Positions 1-13,215 of a stretch of DNA of 64,000 nucleotides are shown here, one piece after another (within the stretch, counting starts at the first letter, position 1; each line of letters begins with the position of its first letter). The stretch lies in NCBI GenBank assembly GCA_008360955.1, contig LUCM01005725.1, forward strand, positions 140,451 to 204,450, in the 5' to 3' direction. The notes beneath the pieces are model-generated. The model was not told the DNA's origin. It searched no databases and saw only the letters and a program-made list of their open reading frames with translations. Position numbers and translations under genes: made by a program. This DNA is from Fasciolopsis buskii (Eukaryota > Platyhelminthes > Trematoda > Plagiorchiida > Fasciolidae).

Positions 1-969
1 TTTCCGATTGGAAATGATAACTTCGATCCGTCCACATGTGCATCGTTAATTGACGTGCAGTTGTTACTCTAGGCCCGTTCTAATATTCACATCAACATAT
101 ATGTGAAGTGACTGACAATTCGTTGATAACAGGAATATCCCGAAGAAATGATCTTTGTTTGTCAAGCAAAGCTCCTCCAAAGATGAAAAGCCGCATCTTC
201 ATGGATTCCGGGCTTAACCTAAAGAGAATTCTCCCCATCAAGTATGGTCTCCTAGGTAAACTGGTCGAACGTGAGCAAACAGTGGGTGACCTTGAACTGG
301 GCTACATTGAAAAACAATGTTGACATACTTTACGACGGGATCTGATAAATTGTAAACTTTTACTTTATTTGGGGAATCCAATGTGCACTCAGACACCATT
401 TTCGAAAATGTAAGTTACGGGGGTTTGTAGCGTGAGCAAAATATCAGGGGGTCAAAGCGAACTTAAGATGGGGAACAAGGTATGCGGTTGGTGGAAAAAA
501 GAATTGATGACAATTTCGAGGAGCGTAGTCACAACTCATCTGACACAGTGATATTCTGAGGTCGAATAGAAATATGCACGCGCGATATCACCTACCGAAA
601 ACAAACATTAATAGGGGTCAATCACCAGCCACGGAATGTCCCAATGAGAAGTGTGTTCTGATGTTGTCAACAGATAGCAATAGGAAGAAAAGTGTTCAGA
701 ATATTGACGAATTCGCCAGAGCAAAATAATTGGAGCAAAAATCAATAGGAGCGATCAGTTCGAAGGATTCGAAACCAAACAGGCGATAATCGACAGTCAA
801 AGAGGTCTTCAGAATGAAGTGTTTACACGGGAGCCTCCGATTGAAGACAGACCGAAACACTCTATACGGACTCGAGCTGATTTTGCCGCAAGTGAGACGA
901 AGCATTATTTGAAGGGGATGACGATTTCCGGCGATCTCAAATAATACGGGCCAATAAGGGAGATACTAA
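1..969. other. No gene recognised
   Basis: AT-rich sequence with only short open frames on either strand. None has convincing splice sites or a recognisable protein motif. The right end runs into a Penelope-like relic, and part of this stretch may be more decayed sequence of the same element, but I could not follow its reading frame here. Confidence 0.4.
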
Positions 970-1345
970 ATTCCTGAAGGAACACAAACAAACGATAATA
1001 GGACTGCATTCTTCTCATGGTGGAAGCAATAACGCACAGATTGGAAATGTGGTTGTGATGATGAGAAGATCAGTACGAGGGCCTGAAATTAGAAGCGAAT
1101 GGGAACACTTCCAGCATCACGGTATTGTGTTTAGCAACGCTGTTGGTTCAAGGTTAATCCAGTGAAGAATTTTCACGAATACATTACCGAAACTGGCTGG
1201 GTTGCTAGTTCTCAGCCTTATGCAACGGGAATTTTAATGTGGAGGTGACAATTATTACAATTGAAACGTAATAGGAATTGAATTGTCCCATACAAATATT
1301 GACATCCTCGTTCGTTATGAATCCCGATTTGCTACCTACTGCTCA
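970..1345 (+). mobile_element. Penelope-like element relic, copy A
   Basis: This stretch reads closely like the reverse complement of copy B near 4.58-4.96 kb, including an almost unchanged run of about 90 bases around the words that encode an AGLLVLS-like peptide in copy B. In copy A the same frame is broken by stop codons after the equivalent of the REF and YYN words, so it cannot make protein. In the better copy the frame carries the NGIAMG motif, which resembles the GVAMG(S/P) motif of Penelope-like reverse transcriptases. Identity is about 85 percent by eye, not computed. The left edge is set where I lose the alignment. An unrelated reverse transcriptase with a similar AMG motif is the main alternative. 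Confidence 0.55.
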
Positions 1346-2923
1346 TACATTTCTGTTTTTCATCTTTAAACTGAGCTTACTATATTTACAAAGTTTGGTT
1401 TTGTTAGCTCCCCTAAAATAATAATTAATTCTTTACAGAATAAGGGTTTTTGTTGTGAAAAGTTCGCCGTGGAACTTCTCATCTTCTGAAGGGAGGGTGG
1501 AATTTTTGTGGAAGAGGAAAAAGTAGATGCTATAATTGCTCGAAAATGGGATAGATAAACGGCCACCTTCGATGTTTATAATAAATTATACCAAAAGTTA
1601 GTCTCTCTGCCCCTAGATTGGATTCACCCATACTACTGCCAATCGTTTCCGGCCCGAAAAACACTGCTTGGCAATGTTCTCACATAAGGAATTTTTCAAA
1701 ATGTTACGAACTTAGTCGAAAGCATTTGAAAATCGAGGACACCATTCCAATTACTTTTTGTTTTGGGCCCTTATTTTGAGCTTGTCAACAAAAGAAGTCA
1801 ATTTGCTCGTATGAAAACGTTGTTAGTTACCCACAGTATGTGAAGATTTGTGTCAGTCATTTTCCCCGTTATTACTTTTCAAGAGAATCTTACCTCTGAA
1901 CATGGCACTTGGACTGCAAATGTCTCATTCATATTTTACATGACATCATCGGTGCACGTAACTTAATTTCTTAGTTGAGCACTAGAGACGTTCAAGGCAA
2001 CAAAATTAACTGATGCCTAGCTTTTTTGAATGATTCGAGGCAAGATGGAATGAATATGGTGTTTGAATTATCGTGCATATTTAGTCGTCACCGACCCAAG
2101 TTCAAACTAAAAGATGACTGGGTTCAATATTATTTATACATAAAACGTACTAAGATGCAGTATGACTTGCACATATCTCGTTGCATGTCTTTTAGAAGTT
2201 TTTAGCCATCTTGCTTGAGGTATTGCACTTGGAAATTTTCGCGTTTTGCTGGACGTGAAGTCCATACGAAGCTTCCGAAAGGAATGTTTAATCACTTTTA
2301 AGTTCTTTGGAGATCCCGGGGATGTAAGCTGGTTACTCGCTGTGGGCCAGTTCTGACATCAGTACTTCCATTTGGGAATCATCACGGTCAGAGACTCAAA
2401 AGATTGATTCTTCTATGCAGTCAGCCACGCGATAGAAGCTTTAGACCATGAATGATCCAGAATAGAAAATAGGTGCAATTAGAGAATCGCTTCAAACTCA
2501 CCGCGATTTAGACGTGGTTCATCAGATTCCCCTTCGACTATTGTGGTCGATAAATGGAAAAAGAAGAAAAAAAAGCCGTAACTGATATGATTCGTCAAAC
2601 TGAAGTCGCAGTCACAATCATTACTCAATAAGACCTCGTTACCGTGGAATTTCTGTATTAAGCAGCCAATCTAAAGTTTTGTAGAACGATAGTCAAATCA
2701 CTCGGATTGCGTATTTAATGTAATAGTAACGGAACAGAAGTGACTTTTTCTTAGACTCCATCATCAGTCATTCGGACAGATTTGGAGGAATGGGCGCCAC
2801 GCAGTTCCACAGTAGTTGGTCCTAAAGGACAAAACGTTTTTTTCCCCGAAGAAGTCCGATTGCCCCTGATAATCTTGCTGGCGGACGATTAGCTCTGATA
2901 TTATTTGCGCATAATCACTCATG
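1346..2923. other. No gene recognised
   Basis: Intergenic AT-rich sequence. A 66-codon open frame on the - strand (1366-1566) is within chance expectation and shows no motif. I see no splice-bounded exon and no further copy of the neighbouring retroelement. Confidence 0.4.
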
Positions 2924-2974
2924 TATTCATTCATCGATTCATTTTTTCATTCATTCATTCATTTATTCATTTTT
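2924..2974. repeat. (ATTC)n microsatellite, imperfect
   Basis: A run of tandem ATTC/CATT tetramers with a few interruptions (ATCG, ATTTT), followed by a T/C-rich stretch. It is an ordinary simple-sequence repeat. Confidence 0.9.
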
Positions 2975-4396
2975 CCTTTTTTTCTTTCCAGATTTGATTC
3001 CGATATTTGAGAAAATCGCTAAGGCTACTCCTAGGTTAAATACAGAAACCCGTCTCTAAAGGACGCATCTTGTGCGGTGACTAGATTATCTGACCAAAGA
3101 CGAAAATTAAACAGTTATTTAATATGATTATCTGTAGTGTAGCTCATAGGCTGAAACCAAAATCAGCGTTCGAGTATTAATCAATGAATAACAGCCTAAG
3201 AAATCTTTCCAGTTCAAGATAATTTCATTTTATTACGTTTATCCCAATCAATAGTCAGTTGTAGAATCATATGCAACTTCTAGTAGGATTATTAAAGTGG
3301 TTAGAGTTACCTGATATGAAATGAACAAGACCACTTGTGGTGTCGAGCAACCACAACTCGGATAGATACGTGCTCAGGTGAACAGCTAGGAAAGTGGACA
3401 TTTTTTTCATTTCTCTCCCGGCTCAGGATATCAAACGCGGATGCATAAGCCCCGAAGTTCCCGACAAAAATCAAAGTCATGGTGTTTGACGTCTTCGACT
3501 GTCATTCATTATGTCATCACTTTATTAGCATAACAGTTGGACATATTATTTCTAGGAAGGGTTTTGGCTGTCACATTAAATCTTATGAAGGAGGAAGCCA
3601 TCAGACCTGGGAAAGATTCGAACTGGTGAAATTCAATCCCAAACGTTACCGCTTTTCATTCACAAATAGCCATATTTATGTCACTTATTCCTCTCTAGTT
3701 AGTACAATACAGGCTGGTGGCAAAATATTCGCAAAAGTGAACATGTAGAACGTGCCTGGTAGCCCGCAGAGAAAATGCGTACCATTTCCGATTGTTTATC
3801 GCCTATTGCCAAAGGCAACACTCAACAAATAATTCTCTTTTTCGGAGGAGTTAGACAATGTTTTTCGTAGCAGTTTTGACGGAGTATATACCGTGATGTT
3901 TAGTTTTGTCCGGGGTCTGAAAGACGTCAGTCATTTCACGATGCAGTCAGCTCTATTGGAATATAAGTGCAGCATTAATAAGGAGGCTCATTTCGGTATT
4001 TAACTGACGGCATTTTCGTTCTCATTCGCAGGCGGAGAATTTCGCGCATAATTACTGAAAGGACATGAGCTGATGCGTTGTGGATGAGCAGACACGCCCT
4101 TTTTGGTTGAGTGATGCAACTTGGTCACCGATGAAGTAAACCGTTGATTAAATCAGTGTTTTTGGATAACCAGAAGTTAGTGATTCTTCTCCCAATTAAT
4201 TAAAAATAAATTGTTTCACTTAACTACTTTGCAGCCCAAGTGAATTCACACTAGTCAATTAGTGTGTTCATTGGAGTTGATGTAGGATAATACTGGTGTC
4301 AGTGCTTTATCCTGGACATGCTGTATGACGTTTCCTCACATGTTATACTGAGTGGCATGTATTATGCTATATCGAACTAAATATTATATAACATTA
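2975..4396. other. No gene recognised
   Basis: Spacer between the two inverted Penelope-like relics. An 89-codon + strand frame at 3479-3748 has no recognisable motif and no clear splice boundary, so I treat it as chance. Confidence 0.4.
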
Positions 4397-4960
4397 TCAT
4401 GATACCGACGTTGTACTGTTAACCACTGTTCGATTCGAGCTGCTAAAATGTTTAAGGCAGTTTGGAGGAATTAATGAAAAATAAAAACTGGACTCAGTAT
4501 AAAATGACAGGGGACTGAAACAATACAGATCTATTACCAAACAAAAAGCGCATACGAAGCAATTCCGTGTGCGAAAAGATCGATAATAGCTAGGAGTTGA
4601 GGCTTCATCAGGAGCCACGATGTCAACATTTGCATGAGACAATCCCATTGCTATTCCGTTGCAATTGTAATAATCGTCACCTCCACATTGAAATTCCCGT
4701 TGCGAAAGGCTGAGAACTAGCAACCCAGCCAGTTTCGGTAATGTATTCGTGAAAATTCTTCACTGGATTAACCTTGAACCAACAGCTTTGCTAAACGCAG
4801 TACCGTGAAGCTGGAATTGTTTCCATTTGCTTCTAATTTCAGAACCTCGCACTGATCTTCTGATCTAGTTCCAACAACACAATCACATTTCAAATCTGCA
4901 GTTAATTGCCCACACCATGAGAGAAATGCATTCGCTTTATCGTCTGTTTATCCTTCCAAT
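4397..4960 (-). mobile_element. Penelope-like reverse transcriptase relic, copy B
   Basis: The - strand has an open frame of 108 codons. Near its start it reads LPKLAGLLVLSLSQREFQ, then CGGDDYYNCNGIAMG. In Penelope-like elements the matching region runs leucine-rich, then F-x-F/C-x-G-x-x-Y-x-Q-x-D/N-G-V/I-A-M-G, so spacing and key residues fit. After NGIAMG the usual S-P-L is replaced by LSH and the protein drifts, so the copy is decayed. The similarity to copy A starts near 4960 and continues to about 4580; below that the frame is open but unmatched. Function in the genome is none; it is a dead transposon piece. Confidence rests on one motif block plus the existence of a second copy. Confidence 0.55.
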
Positions 4961-7900
4961 CGGTAACTCTGTTCGGGTGAGGAACCAGCTCCACGATGTA
5001 GAGGAATGAAACCCTAGTGACAATGAGTGTTAATATCCTGGGAATCAGGAAATCGTGGTGAATTGCAACTGAGTTAGCGCTTTCGTGATTGGTTAGGTCT
5101 ATCTGGAACGAATGCTCGATCGAGATGGTGCGTGTGCATGACATTGTCTTATGAAGCGATTGGGAATAGTCGGATAGCCGACTTTAAACCGCTGGTGAAG
5201 TTGATGTCAGATCGTTGATCGTTAGTCGATTTCATTTTTATTCATCGGTCATCGATTTTCTCTACGTCTAACAAAATGCAATCAAATGGAACTGGCACAA
5301 ATCTCGTTTCATAAATGCAAATATCTTTTGCTTATCTCGCATTAACGAATCCACATATGCGACGGTGTGATCGTCATTTGTTCCATCAGTTTTTCATGTC
5401 ATCTCCAGACTGGTTCGTCTCCTTATTTGGCATTAAAGCAGAATTGGTTAGAATCGATTTGTTTGTGCGACTCGGGCCACTTTGGTTGACTGATTTGTAT
5501 TAGTCCATACATATGGTTGACTCGGTTTGACTGTCCGGATTCTATCCAGCCGATTGTGACTGTATGCCACGTGGCCGTTGGTAGGTGATTAGACAGGTGG
5601 TATTTCTTCTTCTGTTTGTGCAATTGGAACGCGAGCACGATTTGAGAAGACCAGATTGCATCTGCTAACAATTGTCGACTTGCCCTACTTCGATCACAAT
5701 CCGATAACGTATGGTCAATGATAACAACTGAATTGGTTTGAACCGGATCGGAAACCGACATGGATGTGACATCATCGTCACACGTTGGGTAAATGGGGGA
5801 AAATCACAGGACGTGCGAAAATCGAATTGCCTATGTTTTCGTAAGATTTCCCAGTGAAGATTTGAAATGCCGGTATTTTATTTGCTCATCAGCTGGTCAC
5901 ATTGTTCCGCATCTCTCTGATGAGAATGAATTGACGAACAAATACTAACTGTATATACTTTTCCAATGGCTGGAGAAGATGAACTCGTTAATAGGATCTC
6001 CACATCAAATGAATGGAACGAATTACATGCGTGTATATGTGCGATGGTGTTGGCTCCAAACACATTTCATGGGTCTACCAAGTTAATTTAATTTTGCATC
6101 ACCTAGACAACATCATCTGCAGTATTTACGGAATTAACATCGACAGGGAACTGCAATTCCTGTACAACCTCTGCTCTGTTCAAATATCAAATGAATATTC
6201 GGATTGAAGTGAATGCAGACTTCCTACCAAGACGTCGGTCAACTGACCGGATGAAGAATTTTGTGGAAATGCTTGGTCAGATTGATAAGCATTCGTGATT
6301 AAGACCGATTTGAACATTGGTACATATTGACGGACACGGACCGCTACACATCGCACATTCTTCCGCTTTGAAATCGGAGAGGATGTTCAAGGAAATAGGT
6401 GTCTCTGTCCCAGTTATGCGTTTTTCAACTCGGCTGAATCGGACATTTAGAATTGGTCAAATGAAGAAGAACAGAAATGTGTTGATAATTTCCCACGCTT
6501 GCCTATCGAATGGAAACAAACCGACGACAGATTATGCGGCAGATGGATAATATCGCACACATTTTATCTTTTCTTTCCCAAATTTGTTCAACAGGTGAAC
6601 GTGTTTATGTTTTCCATTGGAATTTACTCACGTTTATGCTGGACTTACTTTTGAAGTGTTATAGTCTGCCTCTAATGAGGAAAGTAGATTTGGAAGCAAG
6701 TGACATTTGCTTCACCCTCCCACAATACACACTAAGCAATGACCAATGAGGATTTCGTGAATTGAATGAACTTAATTATTCCTTGTGCCCCTCCCATCCC
6801 ATTTCTCGGCATGCATGCTGTTCACGTTGTTTTCAAGTATGTCGGTTTCCGTCCAACTCACCAGAATCATATCGGAGACAGATTTTCTGACACATCGCCT
6901 ACTGGAATACCAGGGATCAGTTATTAGCTTTGAGTTTCAGTTTTCTTTCTGCACATGACATTTTTCCAATGCAAACTATTTGAGAGAAACTCGCAATAAT
7001 ATGTTAGTCGAAACTGACTACGAAGCGTCTGACTCAGCATTTGATCTCAACTCCTCGTTTTTTTGTGTTTGTTTGTTTGTGTATTATTATTAAATCTTTA
7101 TCTCTACATCATGTAAACACCCCGGGACGAAATACGCATCGTTTGTTATGTTGCTGTCTAATAATCATCTATATTTTCTCCTGCTTATGTTGATGATTTT
7201 TGAATTGCTTCTTCGGAAACCATCTGTGTTTCCTCGACTATTTATTGATCCCGAATATTTCTTTCTTTTCTGATCTTTCCCTCTTCGTTGTCTGTTTTTT
7301 TCTCAACGAAGTGCAGTTGAAATTAAAGCGAATCAAATTACACGCATGCTTACTTCATATTTCATTTTTAGCTTTCTACTGTTCATAGCTTCTTTCATGG
7401 GAGTATATGATCATCTAGTTCGAGCTCGTTAGAGAGATCGTGGGGGATGTGACTGGTTGTTTGGAATTTTCGAAAGCCTCATCTGCTCCATAATTTTTTC
7501 ACTGACACCATGAACCTTCGAAGGTTGTTGCCATTAACAATCACACTGACTGTCAGTCACACTGGTCTATTTATCCAGATTCCAGATTACTTGCACGCGG
7601 TCAAATCTTTCGAGTTCTGTAATAATATGCTTGAGGAATGCGGAAGAAGACATCGGCCAAATCGTTTCGCATGGTGAGAAAAAGCAAATGTGAATTTCTG
7701 CTTCCAGTGCCCCGTGTTTGTTTCTATGACAAATAATCCAATAAGCATGGATGGCTAACCCTCTCGGAAAATTACTACCGCTAGCATTTATTTAGCTCCC
7801 CTAAAATTCGCATTTCAATTAATCTATTCTGAAATATTTTTCCAAATTGCTTCGCGGAATATAACAAAATTCGCGGGAAAACACCAAATGAGTGATGGGT

Positions 7901-9052
7901 ACTGATGAATCGTGCGTTGAGCGCTAAAACATGAGATAGATAATCAACAAAATAAATCACGAAATCCGGTCGGACTTCGTGTATTTATATCCTTAGATTT
8001 TACAAATGGGTATAAGTAATTAACGTACAAGTACAAAAAGCGGGCTTAATTAGGCGAAGTCGAAAAGAGGAATTGCGTCAGATAGTCTGATGATTCACCA
8101 TTGATCGACTGTTTACACGACTGCTTAACGTGAGTTACGCCACAGGCCTTCATTTTTTCGTTCAATCAATATTCCAGAGTCAGTTATTTTTGTCCTAGTC
8201 AGTAGATCGCGTTTTGTGTGACAGCGTTCTATATCTTAGTTTTGTTAATGTTAATTGGAAATTACGTAAAAATATGAACGAGGCAACAATGTCAATCTGA
8301 GTGCCGATTACAGAATAGAATAACAACGTTTCAAGCAATAAGGAAAATAAAATTGGGCAGAAGATCTCAAACTCATGTTGAAAGAGAAAATTAGGAATCG
8401 TGAGCTTCTTCTGATCCTGGAATCAAAATAACACAATGATGCAACTGCGTCCAGAACAAACTGTTTTCTATAGGAATACAAAATAAAGGTATGCAAACAT
8501 ACAACAGGGCCAATTTTTTGCTTGTGGTCGACACCGTTGAATATCTAGAGAGGCTGAACGAAAAAAATAAATTATGAACCACAGGAATTAATTCCAGGCA
8601 TAATCCATTTGAAGACAAATGTTTATACTGTAGTATTGCATTATATTGTCCAGTAATGAACCACCTCAATGGGTTACCTAATACATCCTAACATCTTAAT
8701 CCAACTTCATTCTTCATGCGTCACCGGATGACCAGTCTGACTTACTATATAAGCCTTGAATGACTTCATAAATGACGTATAGCAGGGGTATTGATCTTGA
8801 GGCAAGGGCTATACATATTCGACTTGAACTAAAATGATCGAAGTTAGCTCGGTTTCTAACGACTGAACTCTGTGACCCAGTGCCTTGTGTCTCACCACTG
8901 AGTTGCTTTAGAAAACGTTTCCCCAGTCACATCCTAGAAATACTACGTGATCGTCGATGTTCAAATTCTAACTCATCCACAGTGGATGGAACAACGATAA
9001 TTTTCAAAATTTTTCCAACAATCTTTCTTCGATTCACGATTTCTCTTTACGA
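4961..9052. other. No gene recognised; decayed repeat likely
   Basis: About 4 kb with many 60-112 codon frames on both strands, none with a recognised domain. The part just right of copy B (to about 5144) stays open in frame on the - strand and may be more of that element. At 6231-6253 lies a 23-base block that recurs with few changes at 15747-15769. A TTTG-type simple stretch lies at 7058-7081. The segment 8880-9052 precedes the CR1-like relic and may be its decayed upstream part. Confidence 0.4.
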
Positions 9053-9592
9053 GCTGGTTTGAACCTCAGCACATCTAAATGTTTTGAATGACTGTTCTCG
9101 CCCTCTTGGCCAGTCTACCCTGCCGAAATGTCTTCCATCAAAAACCCTTACCAGGGCTGATTCTATGAAATGTCTGGGAGCTACTATTGATAAAAATCTG
9201 AACTGGACTTCTCATATTTCTACCTGTGCAAAAACTCTCCGACGGTTGTCATTTCAAATCAGGAAGCTTCGACACTACAAAGTGAAACAAAACACCATCT
9301 CCCGATTTGTATACCAGTGTGCTTTTACAATCCTTCTTTTCTGTTCTCCTGTTTTTTTCTCAGGTTTAAATAGAAAAGACTTTAAAATTCTTCTCAAGGG
9401 TCCATTAATTATTAGCCGTGTGTCCTTCTCGCCACTGATTGAATTGTGCAAAAATCCACGTGATGAACACAACATGAGAGAAATTCACCAACACAATTCT
9501 TTCAGATTCCACGCATCCACTACACAACGATCCTTCAACGTGCCGCCCTCATGTTTCTGCACGATCCGCCTTTCGTTCCAAACACTCTAGAA
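9053..9592 (+). mobile_element. CR1-like LINE reverse transcriptase, 3' part, decayed
   Basis: The segment opens with the word AGLNLSTSKCFE, the usual G-L-x-L-N-x-x-K-C/T end of the palm domain of LINE reverse transcriptases, then hits a stop. A one-base shift restores a 168-codon frame containing KCLGATIDKNLNWTSHI, the K-x-L-G-V-x-I-D-x-x-L-x-W-x-x-H-I thumb motif of CR1/Jockey-type elements. Further words fit the thumb and tail: a K-x-L-R-R-L-S-F-Q-I-R-K-L-R stretch, an aromatic run before a GLNRKD word, and a terminal RSFNVPP (usually RSFN-x-L-P-P). The stop and shift show that it is dead. The catalytic YADD block is not present upstream in readable form, so this is a 3' fragment. Confidence 0.85.
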
Positions 9593-12500
9593 TCAATATC
9601 TATGGGAACTTCACTGTTCCACATTCCACACACATTTTGACAAACCATGACCGTGTTTTAGTCGAATTCCTGAGCAAACTATCGTAATGTACTATGAATA
9701 TTCCTCGGTGAGTTTTATATTTTTCACGGGGTAATGAGTGTGTTTTTATTTTAGTTGCATATATTTTCCTATTCTACTCTGAAATGCGACATAATTTATT
9801 GTACGCAAAAGTCCCTCCAAAACAATCCAATACAAACAAGGTTCTTGATAAGTTATTACCCATTTTTGTTGATTTCTTTTCGAAAAGTAACCATCCAATT
9901 AGCAAGGTTTAGAAAGAGGACATGCAAACGATTCAAGCTCACAGAGGAAGACAGAATGGATAACCGAGTAGAAAGCAGAGAAAAAATTCAAAGCGACATT
10001 ATATAAATATATTTAAATTGTTAAAAATAATATCCCAGATTGAACCGACTGTATCCAGAGTACACTCTGTCGACTTTCATGCAAACTGAAAGTGGTCTTT
10101 ATGGATAAAAAGCGAAGAAAAAACACAACTAAAGACAACAGTTTAACTTAACTTGATCGCAGAATGCATAACGACGGTGAAACCAAACCGTTTTGCCGAT
10201 GTGTTTGCGAATATGAACTACCGTCGCTGATTTATAGGGAGCTGATAAAACATTGGCCGGAAACGGACTTGCTGAAAAGAGTAGCCGTAACTTCTGTAGA
10301 AGAACTGGTCCCACTGTGAAAACGCTGAACACGCTGATTCGATCGCCCAGATCGAATGTGTACGCATTTTCCTGAGGATCAAAAAAATGAGTACCTTCCT
10401 TGAAGAAAACTTTTCTGCTTCTCAGGTTACATGGATTGGACTGGATGGCAAAGTATTGGACAGATGAATGAACGGACATCAGCAATCGAACGAGTTGTCT
10501 GCATGGGGCCTGATACCATGCCGAGTAGTTTTAATGTCAGTAAAGTCCATAATATGATCGGCGACGGCCAGCTCCAGCTTTCTATCTCATGCATGACTCA
10601 CATGGAGCAGTGTTTCACAGGTGTTCGATCAGGAAGTTGATCGGTGGTTTCTTCCAGTAGTATGAGAGTCAAGTATGAGCGAAGTTAGCCTGTAGTTGTT
10701 ATAAAATGCACTCTCAGTGAGATAACAAAAGTCAGAACTGCATTGGGTGCTATTTTGAATAGGCTTAGCACAGATAGGGAACATTCAAAGGATAACCAAC
10801 TAGGCAACACGGACAATTAACACTGAAGCTGGAAAATGTTCGGTTGGGGCACATTTCCTGTTTTAGCCATTTCTCCACAAGGTGGGAAGAAAAAGTAGAC
10901 GTAACTAAAATAAGAGACTGATTACCGGAAGAAAAAGGAGCGTGTAGGTTCAACTGAAGCTTCAGAATCATTGGTAATTATTGCCTAAAACTGTATTGTC
11001 CCTAGTAGGCGTGCGACCTGGGTCAGCCCTTGATGTAGGTTGCAACATCATCGGCCTTCTTCTTGCATTGATCTCTGTCCTGACGAATGTACCGTGAGGT
11101 CTTTCTGGATATTTTCATTAGACTAGGATTCAAATACGAACCACAAACAAAAATCCGCCTGACAGGCAGAAAGGTTGCAATCCTTGGACCAGATCGATTT
11201 CGAAGAACTTAAGGAATATGGCAATGAGGGTAATATAACTGAGCAAATGTTGGTGTAATCTGCCTCCAATTAACAGATTTTAGATGAAACAAAGAAAATG
11301 CTTAAATAGCTCGAAGTGAAAATGTTAGACTGCCGAAATGTAGACTAACAAATCGAAGCTCGCACCCGAAAGTTTCCTAGACAACCGCACCGGCTATGGA
11401 CGTTAAAATTAGGTCGAGATACTTAAAAGTAAACCGTGAAAATGTGGGGAGGAAGTTAAAGGTCCTAAACTCTTGGTTTAACATTGTATTTCTCCGAATA
11501 GTGAAAGCAATTTTGCCTTGACCATGCAGGAAACATAATCACGCCTGAAAAGGAGCTGATAAGGGCAGCTCAAATGCGGTATAACTCTACATTTTAGGCC
11601 AGATTTAATTCAGACGATGCATTCACACATAAAAGCTGAAAATAATAAAGCAAAGCCAAACCGCTCCTTCCAAACAGGAGACTTCGGATGACAGAATCCG
11701 CGTGTATTTATCCGGATGACATTGCAAGGAAGACAATAATTTATGGTTATTTTGATTATAGACTACGAGTATTCCTCTGCAACTTGCCGCCTTCGTGTTG
11801 GTTGTGTCACACATTCATGAGTTAAGTATTTGGGCTTTGTGTAAAGAAATGATAAGTGTTGTTTGTATTTTTGAAGGCATCGTTTCAAGTAACTCATTTG
11901 GTGATAATTCGGCCTCAGTTTTATTTAATTGTCTTCGTTATTGCAACTATAACAGCAAACAACTTTTGGACTGTGCAACATCTCTCTGAATGAGGAAAGA
12001 AGAATTCCAAACAACTTGCTAGACCAAAAGTTCCGATGTGGCTCGACGTGGGATGTGTATTTGCTTATCTTTTTCCATCACACATAAATCGATCACTGTT
12101 TGACCAAGGGTTTGCAACTCCTGGTGCTTCCATTTAATCATTAAATATGCAATTTAAAACCGGGTCGGAGTGTTGTTTCATCTCAGCCTAGAGCCCCAGT
12201 TAGGGTTCGGCCCAAGCAGACTTCTGAAGACCTCTTCCGAATCCGGGGAAACAAATATGCAATGGTTGGCAGCTCCGAGCGAATGGCAAAGTGGATCAGG
12301 ATATCATTGTACCATGTTCGTCAAAAAATCTGTCAAAACCGGTGTTTTACCAGTGGAATCGTTTGTGCAGCTAGAGCGTCCCTGTGATTTCCACACGGTG
12401 AGATGGGGGAAGTCATCCGAAAACCACACTCCAGTTTAAAATAAAACCATCAAATAATAAACATGACCAACCTTGTTTTCGAAAGAAGTTCAATATGGAA

Positions 12501-13062
12501 TGTTGCTGTTGAAACGTGTAAAAGATCTTGTCCCATGTGCTACCACGTTGAAGCTTAAATAAAATGGAAAACGATTTTCCAACGAACATATTTGCCCGAG
12601 GGAGTTCTCACGAAATCATTGTCAAATAGCTTATTTTCTTTAATTCTATTATTTTATTGCCGTCCCGTTCGCATGAACGTTCCCAAAGAAACGCTTGGTT
12701 CCACACCCACGTTTGTCCGAACATCTACCTGAATGAGCCTTTATTCTCACAAAAACTCAAAATGGTTTTGCGCAAATATATATATCAACTTTTAAGGTTG
12801 TTTATTTTTTGTACCGACGACAATAAGGGTTGCTTCGGCAACTAAAGAAGGAATTTTCATTCTAGGAGGGTACAATTTTTAACCTTCAGTGATGATTTTC
12901 TCCCCATATCACAGAGTCGATACACCGCACAATGGCGCTCTCCTGAGGTACCATGGTCTGCTGCGGTATGTCCGTGACTATCGAAACACTGGGATAAGAA
13001 TCTGGTCCTAGAATGTAAACATGACCTAATCCACACAATGGAATTCACTGTTTAGCGACGAC
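9593..13062. other. No gene recognised
   Basis: Mostly short frames. A 118-codon - strand frame (10129-10485) reads like protein in its second half, but I find no family and no clear donor, so I leave it uncalled. On + at 12170-12439 two overlapping frames are both open, which argues for chance. An AT-rich region near 12.65 kb offers AATAAA-type words on the - strand downstream of the candidate terminal exon at 13.1 kb. Confidence 0.4.
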
Positions 13063-13215
13063 TCAATTGTGATCCCACTTCGGATGATTTTGATATGGGA
13101 CATTTGATGCGTCCTGATAAATCGAAGGGGTCCCAACTGGTGATAGATCTGATTTTGGATTATCGACATTGAAGTTGGTCCCAAATGAATAACCAGTCTG
13201 GATGGCTGGGCATAT
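13063..13215 (-). CDS. Candidate terminal exon of an unknown - strand gene
   Basis: On the - strand an acceptor (TTCTTAG) directly abuts an open frame of 50 codons ending in TGA. The splice acceptor AG is itself part of a stop codon in this frame, so the frame opens exactly at the splice site, as a real exon would. The peptide is hydrophilic and rich in N, P, S, D and Y, with words such as GYSFGTNFN, SDLSPVGTPSIY and YQNHPKWDHN at the very end, like the cytoplasmic tail of a receptor. No membrane segment or catalytic motif is visible. I do not recognise the family. A chance frame is quite possible. Another - strand frame here (13026-13268, 80 codons) overlaps it in a different phase and looks less protein-like. 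Confidence 0.3.
   Translation of the reverse strand: MCPAIQTGYSFGTNFNVDNPKSDLSPVGTPSIYQDASNVPYQNHPKWDHN

Noticed and set aside
5423..5761. 112-codon - strand frame near the Penelope-like relic
   Set aside because: Overlaps a + frame, carries no reverse-transcriptase or nuclease motif, and does not align with copy A.
10129..10485. 118-codon - strand frame with aromatic and basic words
   Set aside because: Tested for receptor, protease and transposon motifs by eye without a match; no paired splice sites.
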